Shown: positions 1-7,836 of the stretch, one piece after another | Position numbering within the stretch: position 1 is the stretch's first letter | How the letters are laid out: each line of letters opens with the position of its first letter | Assembly (NCBI GenBank): GCA_041665785.1 | Contig: JBAYIE010000001.1 | Coordinates: 1 to 64,000, forward strand | Direction of reading: 5' to 3' | Length of the DNA: 64,000 nt | DNA from: JBAYIE01 sp041665785 | GTDB lineage: Bacteria; Bacteroidota; Bacteroidia; UKL13-3 | Notes under the pieces: model-generated | The model's input: only the letters and a program-made list of their open reading frames with translations | What the model was told of the DNA's origin: nothing | The model's database searches: none | Position numbers and translations under genes: made by a program

Positions 1-1
1 T

Positions 2-445
2 ACTGGCCCAGGCGGAACAACAACCAACAATACAACGCAAGAAGTAACAATTGGGGGGACATATTTATCCGGAAATCCGGTTAATGGTTATAATGGATCA
101 ATGGATGAGATCAGGATCTATGATTATGTGTTAAGTTTAGGTGAGATTGACACATTAAATCTGTATAAACAAATAACAGGGCTGAATTCCAAATCTTTAG
201 TTGATCGAATTGTTCTATACCCTAACCCGATCTCAACCGGATTGCTTCATATTGCGAATATTCCTGAAAACTTAAGATTTAATGTAACAATATATTCTGT
301 TATTGGCCAGAAGTTAGTTCAAGAATTCATATTGGGTTCTAAGACTAAAATTGATTTGTCAAAAATGAATCCAGGAGTATATTTAATATCAATCGAAAGT
401 GAGGACGAAAATTATAGAATCATACGGAAAATACAAATCGATTGA
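2..445 (+). CDS. C-terminal part of a T9SS-secreted protein with LamG-like domain (5' truncated by window)
   Basis: The reading frame is open from the first bases of the window, so the start lies upstream. The visible 147 residues begin with the end of a LamG/concanavalin-like jelly-roll: a G-S-M-D-E-I-R-I-Y-D strand followed by LSLGEIDTL is the usual closing motif of that fold. A T9SS type A sorting domain follows (YPNP motif, then GQKL and a PGVYLISI strand, ending in a short basic tail). In the family this domain directs export by the type IX system and anchoring at, or release from, the cell surface. The ligand of the LamG domain cannot be told from this fragment. A strong terminator follows 42 bases after the stop. 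Confidence 0.85.
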   Translation, partial: TGPGGTTTNNTTQEVTIGGTYLSGNPVNGYNGSMDEIRIYDYVLSLGEIDTLNLYKQITGLNSKSLVDRIVLYPNPISTGLLHIANIPENLRFNVTIYSVIGQKLVQEFILGSKTKIDLSKMNPGVYLISIESEDENYRIIRKIQID

Positions 446-486
446 CCTCTGAAAAGAAGGCCACATTGTGAAGTAGTTTACATTAC

Positions 487-523
487 AAGAAACCCCGGCT
501 ATCCCAGATAGACGGGGTTTCTT
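487..523 (+). terminator. Rho-independent terminator after the T9SS gene
   Basis: There is a perfect 11-bp inverted repeat (AAGAAACCCCG / CGGGGTTTCTT) around a 15-base loop, ending in T-rich sequence. It lies 42 bases after the upstream stop codon. Confidence 0.8.
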
Positions 524-631
524 ATTAGCACAGTTTTATTAATATTTAGATATTAATGCTAAACTAGGTATGATCTACACTTTTGTGTCATATCGTTTAA
601 GTAATAGTGTTTTATTCCATATTGTTTTTGA

Positions 632-742
632 TCCCTGCTTTGGGACATTACTTTCGGCAAAGTAATATGTGGAGGGGGCCTGCAGGTTTAAAGAAAGATA
701 AAAGGCAAAATAGTAAGGTGGTTCGAGTCCAGTTCTACACCA
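632..742 (+). repeat. Dispersed repeat, copy A (stem-loop plus tRNA T-arm-like end)
   Basis: This copy begins with a TCCCTG.TTTGGGAC block. A perfect 8-bp stem follows (ATTACTTT / AAAGTAAT) with a CGGC loop, then a purine-rich GGAGGGGGCCTGCAGG segment and an A-rich spacer. It ends in GGTGGTTCGAGTCC followed by AGTTCTACACCA, which resembles a tRNA T-arm and acceptor 3' end. Related copies lie at 2064-2165, 3514-3633 and, inverted, 3700-3831. No complete tRNA can be folded here. Short ORFs across the element on both strands look spurious. Confidence 0.65.
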
Positions 743-894
743 CGAAAGAACCTGGTCGAAACATTTCAAAATGGTGTGAATTCCATAACTCATTCCTGAA
801 GTTTTGTAATACACCCGGGTTTAAGGCTGTCTACTTTTGATGCATCAATATTATTCGCAACTGGTCGCCGGTAGTGGGTCTAAATAAAACACAA

Positions 895-1989
895 ATGATT
901 AAATTTAAAAAAATAGTTACAGCCGTTGCGCTTGCAGCGGTTGTGTTGATTGCAGGATGTAAAAAAGATAGCACTCCTGAACCGCCTCCTTCTGGTACAA
1001 CTCCTACAGCTCCAACCATTACAGCAAAAAGCCCGGGCAGCAATGCAACCAACGTGGCACTCAATAAGGTAATATCCATTACGTTCAACGAGACAATGGA
1101 TTCTTCAACAATTAATACGACTACTTTTTCCTTAAAGCAAGGTACTACAACGGTTTTGGGTATTGTTGGTTATTCGGGAACTACAGCCACATTTATGCCC
1201 TCAATAGCACTTACTGCGGGCATAGTTTATTCAGCTAATATAACTACAGGTGCTAAAAGCACTAAAGGAATTTCGCTTGCTGCTAATACTTCATGGAATT
1301 TTACAACCGGAAGTAATGCAACAGGTCTTGCAGTTGTTGACTTAGGAGCAGCAGGTAATTATGTTATACTTGCTAAAACCGCCATTAACAATAACCCGAC
1401 TTCCGCTATTACAGGTGATTTAGGATTAAGTCCTGCAGCTACATCTTATATCACAGGGCTTTCTATTACGAATGCCACTGGATATGCAACTTCTGCACAG
1501 GTAACCGGAAAAATATATGCCGCAGATATGGCAAGCCCTACATCGATTAACCTTACAACAGCAGTAAATGATATGACAACAGCTTTTAACGATGCAGCAG
1601 GTCGCCCTTCACCTGATTTCACTGAACTTTTCACCGGCAACATCGGCGGTAAAACACTTACTGCAGGTCTTTATAAATGGTCGAATACTGTTACTTTACC
1701 TGCCAACGTAATAATTTCAGGAAGCTCAACAGATGTTTGGATCTTCCAGATAGATGGAGACCTTACTGTAAGCTCAGGGGTAAAAATTATTCTAAGCGGA
1801 GGAGCGCAAGCCAAAAATATTTTCTGGCAGGTTGCAGGCACCGTAAGTATCGGCACCACAGCACAATTTAAAGGTGTAATATTGTCTATGACAGGTATTA
1901 CGTTTGCTACGGGAGCAGAATTTACCGGCCGCGCCTTAGCACAGACCGCTGTTATCCTTGATGGAACTAGTGTAACTAAACCGGATTAA
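895..1989 (+). CDS. Predicted ice-binding lipoprotein (Ig-like domain plus DUF3494)
   Basis: The protein has 364 residues from the chosen ATG. A GTG seven codons upstream would only extend the signal peptide. Residues 1-22 form a lipoprotein signal ending in the lipobox LIAGC (Cys22), followed by a KKDS linker. Residues about 35-140 resemble the Big_5 (SbsA-type) Ig-like domain, with NVALNKVISITFNETMD near its start. Residues about 148-364 match the DUF3494 ice-binding fold: a repeated threonine/alanine-rich beta-solenoid with the family hallmarks NIFWQVAG and GRALAQTAVILDG. Proteins of this family adsorb to ice and protect or anchor cells in frozen habitats. This one is probably held at the outer membrane by lipid. 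It stands alone between two repeat copies, in a region that looks acquired. Ice binding itself is inferred from the family. Confidence 0.85.
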   Translation: MIKFKKIVTAVALAAVVLIAGCKKDSTPEPPPSGTTPTAPTITAKSPGSNATNVALNKVISITFNETMDSSTINTTTFSLKQGTTTVLGIVGYSGTTATFMPSIALTAGIVYSANITTGAKSTKGISLAANTSWNFTTGSNATGLAVVDLGAAGNYVILAKTAINNNPTSAITGDLGLSPAATSYITGLSITNATGYATSAQVTGKIYAADMASPTSINLTTAVNDMTTAFNDAAGRPSPDFTELFTGNIGGKTLTAGLYKWSNTVTLPANVIISGSSTDVWIFQIDGDLTVSSGVKIILSGGAQAKNIFWQVAGTVSIGTTAQFKGVILSMTGITFATGAEFTGRALAQTAVILDGTSVTKPD

Positions 1990-2063
1990 TATAGTAGAAG
2001 GTAAAAACATTAGATGGTTCGATTAACTTGGGTAGAATAGCAATTCTTTCTCCCGGGATTATG

Positions 2064-2165
2064 AGTCTCTGTTTTGGGACCTTGCGTTCGGCAAAGCAAT
2101 AAGGAGAGGGGGCTTGCAGGTTTTAAGAAAGATAAATGGGGCGGTTTGAGTCCTGCCTCTACCGG
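2064..2165 (+). repeat. Dispersed repeat, copy B
   Basis: The order of blocks is the same as in copy A: GTCTCTGTTTTGGGAC, a stem-loop (TTGCGTT / AAAGCAA around CGGC), GGAGAGGGGGCTTGCAGG, an A-rich spacer, then GGCGGTTTGAGTCCTGCC and CTCTACC. The stem bases differ from copy A, but most still pair. The terminal segment forms a GGCGG/CTGCC hairpin reminiscent of a T-arm. The copy lies between the ice-binding gene and fic. Confidence 0.6.
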
Positions 2166-2182
2166 CATAAAATTTGATTCTT

Positions 2183-3232
2183 CTAAAAATAATCTTTCAC
2201 AGCAAATTCAAATTGTTCGATAAACAGCTTCTTAAATGCACTGATATTATTTTGTTCGTAGAAGATCAGCAGAGCTTCTTTGTATTGCATCGACCCAACT
2301 GTTCTGAATGAGATAGGGCAGTAATGGTGATCCATTAAAAGGGCATTGCTCAGGATCCGGGCTGTTCTTTTATTCCCGTCTGCAAAGGGTTGGATATAGG
2401 ATAGGAGAACCAGGGCAAAAAGTGCTTTGACAAAAACATTTTTTTCTGCATTTACCAAATCACAGAAGTCGGCCAGTGCCTCCTTGATTTGAAATTCATT
2501 ATCGAGAGGTTTGTAATTGGTTCCTGAAATCCCCACTCTTCGTTTGCGGGTATTGCGATCAATATTAAGTTCTTTAACCAGCAAACTGTGAATGTCTTCA
2601 ATCCGGGATACGGTCAAAGGGTTAACATAGCCCGGATGGACAACAATAAAATCAATTGCTGCTTTATGATTGAGAAGCATGGTTGCCTCATCCTTTGTTT
2701 TTCCGGCGGCGGTATGTTTTTCTTTCAACAGTTGTTCCGTCTCAAGCAATGAATACGTATTGCCTTCTATTTGTGAAGATTTCCAACTCAAATCTATGGC
2801 CAATCGTTCCAATTCATTTTTGTATTCCTGTACTGAAAGCCGGGCTGCGTTTTCACTGTATTTATGTTGAAGGTTGGTTAATCGTTCCATCTCTTCGGCA
2901 GTAAATACTTCGGCATTTTTCAGGATGTCCTTTATCAGTGTATGATTGAACTGATCTTTAATGATTCTTTCGTCAATTTCTTTTTGAAAGTATTCCCTTA
3001 CATCAATGGGTCGTATCAATTCAAATACTGTACTCAATTGATACCGGGTAGCTTTGCCTTTACCGATGGCAACAACCAGTTTTTTTTGAACCAACTGATT
3101 GATTTGCCGTTTGATGGTGGCGTATCCGGCTACATTACCCAATCCATCGTCAATCTCCTTTGATGAACAAAAGGGATGAATACCAATGTAATCAAGCACT
3201 AGAGCACTAATATCTCTTTTAATTCGTGGCAT
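2183..3232 (-). CDS. Fic family protein with N-terminal winged helix and Gln in place of the catalytic His
   Basis: The protein has 349 residues. Residues 1-68 look like a winged helix-turn-helix (SSKEIDDGL, then ATIKRQINQLVQKKLV). Residues about 100-349 are a Fic domain. The inhibitory helix motif [S/T]xxxE[G/N] is present as S152-S-Q-I-E156-G157, which places it among Fic proteins with an N-terminal inhibitory helix. The active-site loop reads QPFADGNKRTAR where the family has HPFxDGN[G/K]RxxR. The Gln281 codon (CAA) is clear in the sequence. Fic enzymes usually transfer AMP from ATP to a protein hydroxyl, and the missing His serves as general base, so AMP transfer may be lost or altered. 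The DNA-binding domain suggests a regulator or an antitoxin-like role. A cluster of six related motifs begins 12 bases upstream of the start. Confidence 0.85.
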   Translation of the reverse strand: MPRIKRDISALVLDYIGIHPFCSSKEIDDGLGNVAGYATIKRQINQLVQKKLVVAIGKGKATRYQLSTVFELIRPIDVREYFQKEIDERIIKDQFNHTLIKDILKNAEVFTAEEMERLTNLQHKYSENAARLSVQEYKNELERLAIDLSWKSSQIEGNTYSLLETEQLLKEKHTAAGKTKDEATMLLNHKAAIDFIVVHPGYVNPLTVSRIEDIHSLLVKELNIDRNTRKRRVGISGTNYKPLDNEFQIKEALADFCDLVNAEKNVFVKALFALVLLSYIQPFADGNKRTARILSNALLMDHHYCPISFRTVGSMQYKEALLIFYEQNNISAFKKLFIEQFEFAVKDYF

Positions 3233-3243
3233 CTGTTCGTTAT

Positions 3244-3406
3244 AAGGCTCACAAATTTACAAAATAAGGATCAAAATACAATGATTATGAGCCATATTTA
3301 AGTAAAGTGTGAGCCTTAAATACAATTATAGCTCATAAATACTGATTTTTAAGCTCATAAATTAGCTTTTCAGGTCAAAAGGATGGTTTTAAATGAGCTT
3401 AAATAA
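3244..3406. promoter_or_regulatory. Cluster of six TGAGCY-WTAAATA-like motifs upstream of fic
   Basis: Six copies of a related AT-flanked TGAGC[C/T] motif occur in about 160 bases: near 3246-3258 (minus strand), 3288-3300, 3309-3322, 3330-3340 (minus), 3352-3363 (minus) and 3394-3405. Plus-strand examples are TGAGCCTTAAATA and TGAGCTTAAATA. The first begins 12 bases before the fic start codon. Clustered direct and inverted copies beside a gene for a winged-helix protein suggest operators for autoregulation. That role is inferred. Confidence 0.5.
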
Positions 3407-3513
3407 TTAGATGGGAGTTACCTGATCTATAAAAATTGAGTGGAACGATGTACAGAATTGTCAACTGTATTTCTGATCATCATTGGTCCAGAATTGAATT
3501 CCATAGAGTTTAA

Positions 3514-3633
3514 GTCCCTGTTTTGGGACCCTGCCTTCGGAAAAGCAAGAAGTGCTATATTTGAAGAGACTTGAAGGATTTAAGCAGTGTAAAAAGAAAA
3601 ATGGTTAGGTGGTTCGAGCCCTGTTCTCCACCC
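3514..3633 (+). repeat. Dispersed repeat, copy C
   Basis: This copy starts with GTCCCTGTTTTGGGACC and an imperfect stem-loop CTGCCTTCGGAAAAGCAAG. A diverged A-rich middle follows, and the copy ends in GGTGGTTCGAGCCC and TGTTCTCCACCC. The ends match copies A and B, but the middle does not. Copy D lies 66 bases downstream in the opposite orientation. Confidence 0.6.
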
Positions 3634-3699
3634 GTTCAACATCACTGAAAATTGCTCTGCCATCTTATAAAATATTTTATCCATCTGATTGGTCTCTTC

Positions 3700-3831
3700 T
3701 CGGTGGGCCCAACTGGGATCGAACTTTTCTGAAACACTCATTTTCATAATTTTTGTTATGCATAATCCGTTGCATGTGTTGACAATGCTCATTTCTTGCT
3801 TTTCCGAAGGCACGGTCCCAAGTTTGGGACC
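3700..3831 (-). repeat. Dispersed repeat, copy D (inverted)
   Basis: Read on the minus strand it begins GTCCCAAACTTGGGACC, then GTGCCTTCGGAAAAGCAAGAA. After about 70 unrelated bases it ends in GTTCGATCCCAGTT and GGGCCCACC. The first 35 bases are nearly identical to copy C. The end is again T-arm/acceptor-like, and here it carries the GTTCGATCCC core typical of bacterial tRNAs. Copies C and D face each other next to the transposase gene. Confidence 0.55.
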
Positions 3832-3873
3832 ATTTGACCCTACTAATTTAAAATAATTCCCCGCAAATACACC

Positions 3874-5163
3874 TTATCCACCACAATCACATACGGTGCA
3901 AGGGCAATTTTTGTTTCTCTTTAGTCGCTTTAATTGTGCATTCTTGAGACGTAGTTCAAGATCGGGAAGTTTTAAACCTCTGTAGGCCTCATCAGGTGTT
4001 AAATGCTTGTTGGCATGATGCGGACGAATATGATTGTAATCGTGCACAATAGATTTTAATGCCACACATAGCTCTTCATAATTTTGAGGGATATCTACAA
4101 AAAGATAGTTGTATTTTAAAGAACGGAAAAACCGTTCGATCATTGAGTTGGATTGCCTGATGTCTTTTAAGGACCGGAAATGTTTGACGTCAGCCCCGTT
4201 AACTTCATTGTATTGTTTGATCAGAAATTGCGTGTGTTCATTGAAGTTTTCTTTGCCTCCGTCGCTTATCAGGTTTAACTTGATAATGCTGGCACTTCTC
4301 AAGGCCTCTTCGATTAATGCACAGATGTATGCATTAGAAATTCTTTTTTCGCATCTCCAGGATATCAGCTTTCGCGAATAATTATCTAGCATGGCATAAA
4401 CATAATTCCATTCCCCATCTCTGGTTCTAAAATAGCTTAAATCCATATGCCAATACTCATTAACATATTCTGCACGTAGAGGGGTATATTTCGGTTTCCG
4501 ATAACGATTGTTCTTATTGGCTGGCCGTATATGTTTTGCATGTTTATAAAAGGTAGATCTTGAGATATTTAGTTTGTTTGTTTTGAGCAATTCGCTGTGA
4601 ACTGCACTTTTTGCCCATTTTGCATATTTATCATCTTGAAGATTATTTTTGATTACCATAAATTCATTTTTAGTAATCTGAAAAGGGTGTTTTTTTGCAC
4701 AAAGTAAGGATTGGCTTGAACGACAATTAAACTTAACTTGTGTATACCATTTTTCGTATCTGTTAGGGCTTATCTGAAACCATTTCAACAAAGAATTTCT
4801 TGGAAATTTATTTGAAAATTCCTCGATCAATTCTACGAATTCTAATTTGTTGGAGGATAAAATTTTAATAAATCGTTCCTTCCCGTAGAGTTGGATGGTG
4901 CGAAAGTGTAATTTGCTTATTGAATGAAACATTCGTTTCTTCCTGATCCAATCTTTATCTTCTTTCTGCACCAATAAATCAATCTGGTCTCTGATTTCCA
5001 TTTCTTTTTCCAGATTAAAGATTTTATCAGAACTAATTTTTCTCCAGTTACTTTTGGTTTGTTTAGGAATACTATTTCTTATTTCATTTGAAATAATTTC
5101 TTCTTCGCGTTTTGTAGCATAAGCCCATTTGTAAAGTTCAGGATACTTTTTCTTACTTTTCAT
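3874..5163 (-). CDS. IS3-like DDE transposase (rve integrase core)
   Basis: The protein has 429 residues from the ATG that gives MKSKKKYPELYKWAYA. The frame extends 39 codons further upstream without protein-like character. The N-terminal half is basic and helical, as in DNA-binding parts of IS3-type transposases. The integrase core has the DDE triad in WHMDLSYF (D), LISDGGKEN (D) and SNSMIERFFRSLKYNYLF (E), followed by the usual HNxxRPH-like DYNHIRPHHANKHLTPDEAY. IS3 transposases are often split by a frameshift; here a single frame runs through. The C-terminus ends in a small Cys cluster, CPCTVCDCGG. I could not identify terminal inverted repeats, so the element borders are not given. The gene is intact and could be active. 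Confidence 0.85.
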   Translation of the reverse strand: MKSKKKYPELYKWAYATKREEEIISNEIRNSIPKQTKSNWRKISSDKIFNLEKEMEIRDQIDLLVQKEDKDWIRKKRMFHSISKLHFRTIQLYGKERFIKILSSNKLEFVELIEEFSNKFPRNSLLKWFQISPNRYEKWYTQVKFNCRSSQSLLCAKKHPFQITKNEFMVIKNNLQDDKYAKWAKSAVHSELLKTNKLNISRSTFYKHAKHIRPANKNNRYRKPKYTPLRAEYVNEYWHMDLSYFRTRDGEWNYVYAMLDNYSRKLISWRCEKRISNAYICALIEEALRSASIIKLNLISDGGKENFNEHTQFLIKQYNEVNGADVKHFRSLKDIRQSNSMIERFFRSLKYNYLFVDIPQNYEELCVALKSIVHDYNHIRPHHANKHLTPDEAYRGLKLPDLELRLKNAQLKRLKRNKNCPCTVCDCGG

Positions 5164-5511
5164 GGTAGAATGATTAAGCATGCATAATCCTGAATTTCTA
5201 TCTATTGACAAGTAGATGCGTTTAACCTGTTGTATTACTTTGCTGTCCTGGGTTTGTAAATCATGGCGTGATTGTAACAACTGTCAGGCTCCAAATTTAA
5301 AACCATTCCGTTCATAACCGCAGCTAGATTGACTTTCTATTTCAAAACCGTTTTGAAGCTAGGTAAGCTGAACAAAAATGCTTAAAGACATTCATCGCCC
5401 ATCATTTCCGTAAATTATACAAGTATTTCCCTAAGTAATGTATGGCTTAAATGTCGGATACTGGCCAACTTTGATAGGTGAAAATTCCTTCACAATTAAT
5501 TTTATTCAAAG
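5164..5511. other. Intergenic stretch without recognised gene
   Basis: About 350 bases between the transposase start and the next small gene. It is AT-rich, with no convincing ORF. It may contain the left end of the insertion sequence, but no inverted-repeat partner was found on the other side of the transposase. Confidence 0.4.
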
Positions 5512-5802
5512 ATGTCAGAAAATCAAAAAGACGTATTCAAAAAGGATCATACCGAAGAACCGTCGATCAAGAAAACAAGTGAACATAATAACTCACAACC
5601 GATTCCGGGTAACCCCGATGAAATAAAGCATATCCCCAAAACAGAAGTTCCTGTAATCAGTGATAAAAACAAGGATGATGTGAATGACAAAATGGAAGAT
5701 ACTTCGATTACGAAACATGATAAAACTTCCGGAAATCATACGGATAAAGCGCCTTCCGAAGATGCTGCCAATAGCGAAGACAACGAAAGAAACAACATGT
5801 AA
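5512..5802 (+). CDS. Small highly charged hydrophilic protein of unknown function
   Basis: The predicted protein has 96 residues and is built almost entirely of Lys, Asp, Glu, Asn, Ser, Thr, His and Pro. It has no cysteine, no tryptophan, no hydrophobic core and no signal peptide, so it is probably disordered. It starts MSENQKDVF and ends in an acidic SEDNERNNM tail. A strong terminator 32 bases after the stop supports a real transcription unit. Proteins of this composition in Bacteroidota are often stress-related, but I recognise no family and assign no function. It could also be a chance ORF. Confidence 0.5.
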   Translation: MSENQKDVFKKDHTEEPSIKKTSEHNNSQPIPGNPDEIKHIPKTEVPVISDKNKDDVNDKMEDTSITKHDKTSGNHTDKAPSEDAANSEDNERNNM

Positions 5803-5833
5803 CAAATGTTAAATGCATCTTACTGCTGATAAG

Positions 5834-5864
5834 AACGGGTTGAATAATTCAACCCGTTTTTTTT
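5834..5864 (+). terminator. Rho-independent terminator after the small hydrophilic gene
   Basis: A perfect 11-bp stem (AACGGGTTGAA / TTCAACCCGTT) around a 3-base loop is followed by a run of eight T that includes the last two stem bases. Confidence 0.85.
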
Positions 5865-5932
5865 GTTCCTGCTCTGGTAAAACAGGTGTCTGTATTCCTG
5901 ATGCAGGTCAGTATATAGAAATGGGATTGAAG

Positions 5933-5940
5933 TAACTTTG
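5933..5940 (+). promoter_or_regulatory. Predicted -7 box TAACTTTG
   Basis: It matches the Bacteroidota consensus TAnnTTTG and lies 25 bases before the ATG at 5966. No clear -33 TTG is seen at the right distance. Confidence 0.4.
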
Positions 5941-5965
5941 ATGCTTTGTTCTTCAATTCAGAAAG

Positions 5966-6460
5966 ATGAAAAGGTATTGTACGCTGTTTACTTTAATAGC
6001 TTTGCTGATGCATTCACTTTTAGCAACAGCTCAACAAGAAAATAACCAGTATAGCAATAGAATCAGCTTTGGATTGGGTGGTGAGGATGGTTTTTTGGGT
6101 ATTGATTATTCCGGAGACATTTACAAGTCAAGAGTTTTTTTGGGTATTGGTACAGGATTAGGAACAGGTTTGACAGGTTATCTTCGATTCGAACCATTCA
6201 ACTGGTATGGTTTGACTCCGTTCATTAGTCCCGCAGTTTCGCATACATTTGGCGGCACGCTTATACTTTCACCTGGCACATCCGTGTTTTCCATTTCAAC
6301 GGGACTGAACTATCTGCCAAAGCTTAAATGGAAAAGCATTCCAACTCTCGGTTTAGGCATAACATACTATTCCATACTTACAAATACTTCAGGCGGTGAC
6401 TTGAATGGTTTTGGTCCGTTAATAAAAATCGGGTATGCTTTCTCAAAAAAAATTAATTAG
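5966..6460 (+). CDS. Small outer-membrane-like protein, function unknown
   Basis: The protein has 164 residues. Residues 1-22 form a Sec signal peptide (MKRYCTLF...LLATAQQ) with cleavage after ATA. The mature part is rich in Gly and aromatic residues and has alternating strands (SFGLGGEDGFLGIDYSGD, then FLGIGTGLGTGLTGYLRF), as in small beta-barrels. No specific family motif is visible. It has its own -7 box and faces the T9SS gene downstream. The location is inferred from the signal and strand pattern. Confidence 0.65.
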   Translation: MKRYCTLFTLIALLMHSLLATAQQENNQYSNRISFGLGGEDGFLGIDYSGDIYKSRVFLGIGTGLGTGLTGYLRFEPFNWYGLTPFISPAVSHTFGGTLILSPGTSVFSISTGLNYLPKLKWKSIPTLGLGITYYSILTNTSGGDLNGFGPLIKIGYAFSKKIN

Positions 6461-6499
6461 CCTTAGAACTTAGATCCACTTCATGGAAGTGTCATTCAA

Positions 6500-7699
6500 T
6501 TAATGGATGATAATCTTCTTTAATATTTCGAAACCACCTGACGTATTCAGCTTGATAATATACATTCCAGGATCCAACTCCAGGTTGATCATGAATTGTT
6601 TCTCGTCTCTCACTTCTGTCATGATGATTTGTCCCAAACTGTTTGTGATGGTGAACGTGTGAACGGGTTGTGCCGCTGAAATGGTGAAACCGGCTTTACC
6701 GGATGGATTCGGAAAGAGATCAACCCGTATGTTCTCAGAAGAATTTTGGTTAAGTCCTGTAGTTGGTTGTTGCGTATACAACCCGTCCGATTTTCCAAGG
6801 AACACCTTTCCCTCCGTTTCAATTACATCATAAATATACCCGGTTGAAATGAACTCTTCATCTTTATCCCATGTTGATCCAATAGTGGCCGATTTGTTTC
6901 TCTTCTGAATCCAAGCACCCTCGGGAATGATGTTAGTCACGGTATAGAGATCAGTTGTTCCAACGTAAATATTTCTTGAATAACCGTTATGCGATCCGAT
7001 TTTGTCATCCGCCCAGTTCAGGCCATCATCATCACTGCGGATGATCCTGGATCCGTTTACGGCATAAATAGAATTGGAGTCCGTCATCAATTTTTGGATC
7101 TGAAGTCCGGGACGGAGTATGCCATAATAAAATTCTTCGCCCCAGGAATTTGCATTTTGATTCAGGCGGTACAAAGTGCCATTTGCACCAGCACCGATCA
7201 GCAGCTCATTGTGAATGCTAAGAATGGTATTCACGTTAAAGGAGTATGATGGGAGGGAATCGTTTAAGGCAACCCAATCATCAGAAATGGAATCGAAAAT
7301 AAAAACACCGTCACCCAATGTGCTTGCATAGATCCGGCCCGAATGACTTTCAATGCCTGAAACAGCCGGCAGATTCGCACCGGTATGTTTCCATGCTGCG
7401 CCTCCATTATTACTGGAAAAGATTCCATCATTGAATGTTCCAACATACATGGTATTACCGATTGTTATCAGTGTATTCAGAAGAATAGGTTGGCTGGATA
7501 TGGTAACTGTAGTCCAACTTATACCTCCATCCCAGCTTTTATAAATAAAATTGGTATCGCTGGCCGCAATCAATGTGTCGCCGAGCATGGCCAATGCAAT
7601 GATGTCTTGATTCGGAATTACATTCACTCTGGTCCATTGTGCATAGGATGTATGGAAGTGAAATAGAATGACAGAGATAGTAAGAAGAGTACTTTTCAT
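6500..7699 (-). CDS. T9SS-secreted BNR/Ycf48-like repeat protein
   Basis: The protein has 399 residues from the chosen ATG, which opens the signal peptide MKSTLLTISVILF...SYAQ. An in-frame ATG 22 codons upstream would precede the signal with a charged stretch. The body has repeated short strands of the BNR/sialidase type, such as SWDGGISWTTV, SSNNGGAAWKHTG and SDDDGLNWADDK, which suggests a beta-propeller. A T9SS type A sorting domain closes the protein (FPNPSGKAGF, SLGQIIMTEV, PGMYIIKL). It is therefore probably secreted or surface-attached. No catalytic sialidase residues are recognisable, so an enzymatic role is not claimed. The gene is monocistronic. Confidence 0.8.
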   Translation of the reverse strand: MKSTLLTISVILFHFHTSYAQWTRVNVIPNQDIIALAMLGDTLIAASDTNFIYKSWDGGISWTTVTISSQPILLNTLITIGNTMYVGTFNDGIFSSNNGGAAWKHTGANLPAVSGIESHSGRIYASTLGDGVFIFDSISDDWVALNDSLPSYSFNVNTILSIHNELLIGAGANGTLYRLNQNANSWGEEFYYGILRPGLQIQKLMTDSNSIYAVNGSRIIRSDDDGLNWADDKIGSHNGYSRNIYVGTTDLYTVTNIIPEGAWIQKRNKSATIGSTWDKDEEFISTGYIYDVIETEGKVFLGKSDGLYTQQPTTGLNQNSSENIRVDLFPNPSGKAGFTISAAQPVHTFTITNSLGQIIMTEVRDEKQFMINLELDPGMYIIKLNTSGGFEILKKIIIH

Positions 7700-7836
7700 T
7701 GGATAGGTTCTATCCCATTTCATTATCCGGGATGAGCAGGCGAAAATATCAGTTCTATCAAGCAATAATCTCTAATGTTTTCTTAAGACTTTCATTTCAT
7801 TTCACCCGATTGATTGAGTAAAAAGCTACCATTCAC

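Noticed and set aside
575..840. Two overlapping ORFs on opposite strands across repeat copy A
   Set aside because: Both lie on the repeat element; the minus-strand one shares an RTGLEPP string with an ORF over copies C/D only because the DNA repeat is shared. Neither has protein-like structure or a start signal.
3601..3724. A tRNA gene suggested by GTTCGATCCC and CCACC ends
   Set aside because: Only T-arm-like and acceptor-like 3' ends are present; no matching 5' acceptor strand, D-arm or anticodon arm could be placed.
3580..3813. 77-codon minus-strand ORF across repeat copies C and D
   Set aside because: Its sequence is explained by the repeat ends, including the tRNA-end-like segments; low-complexity, no homologue recognised by eye.
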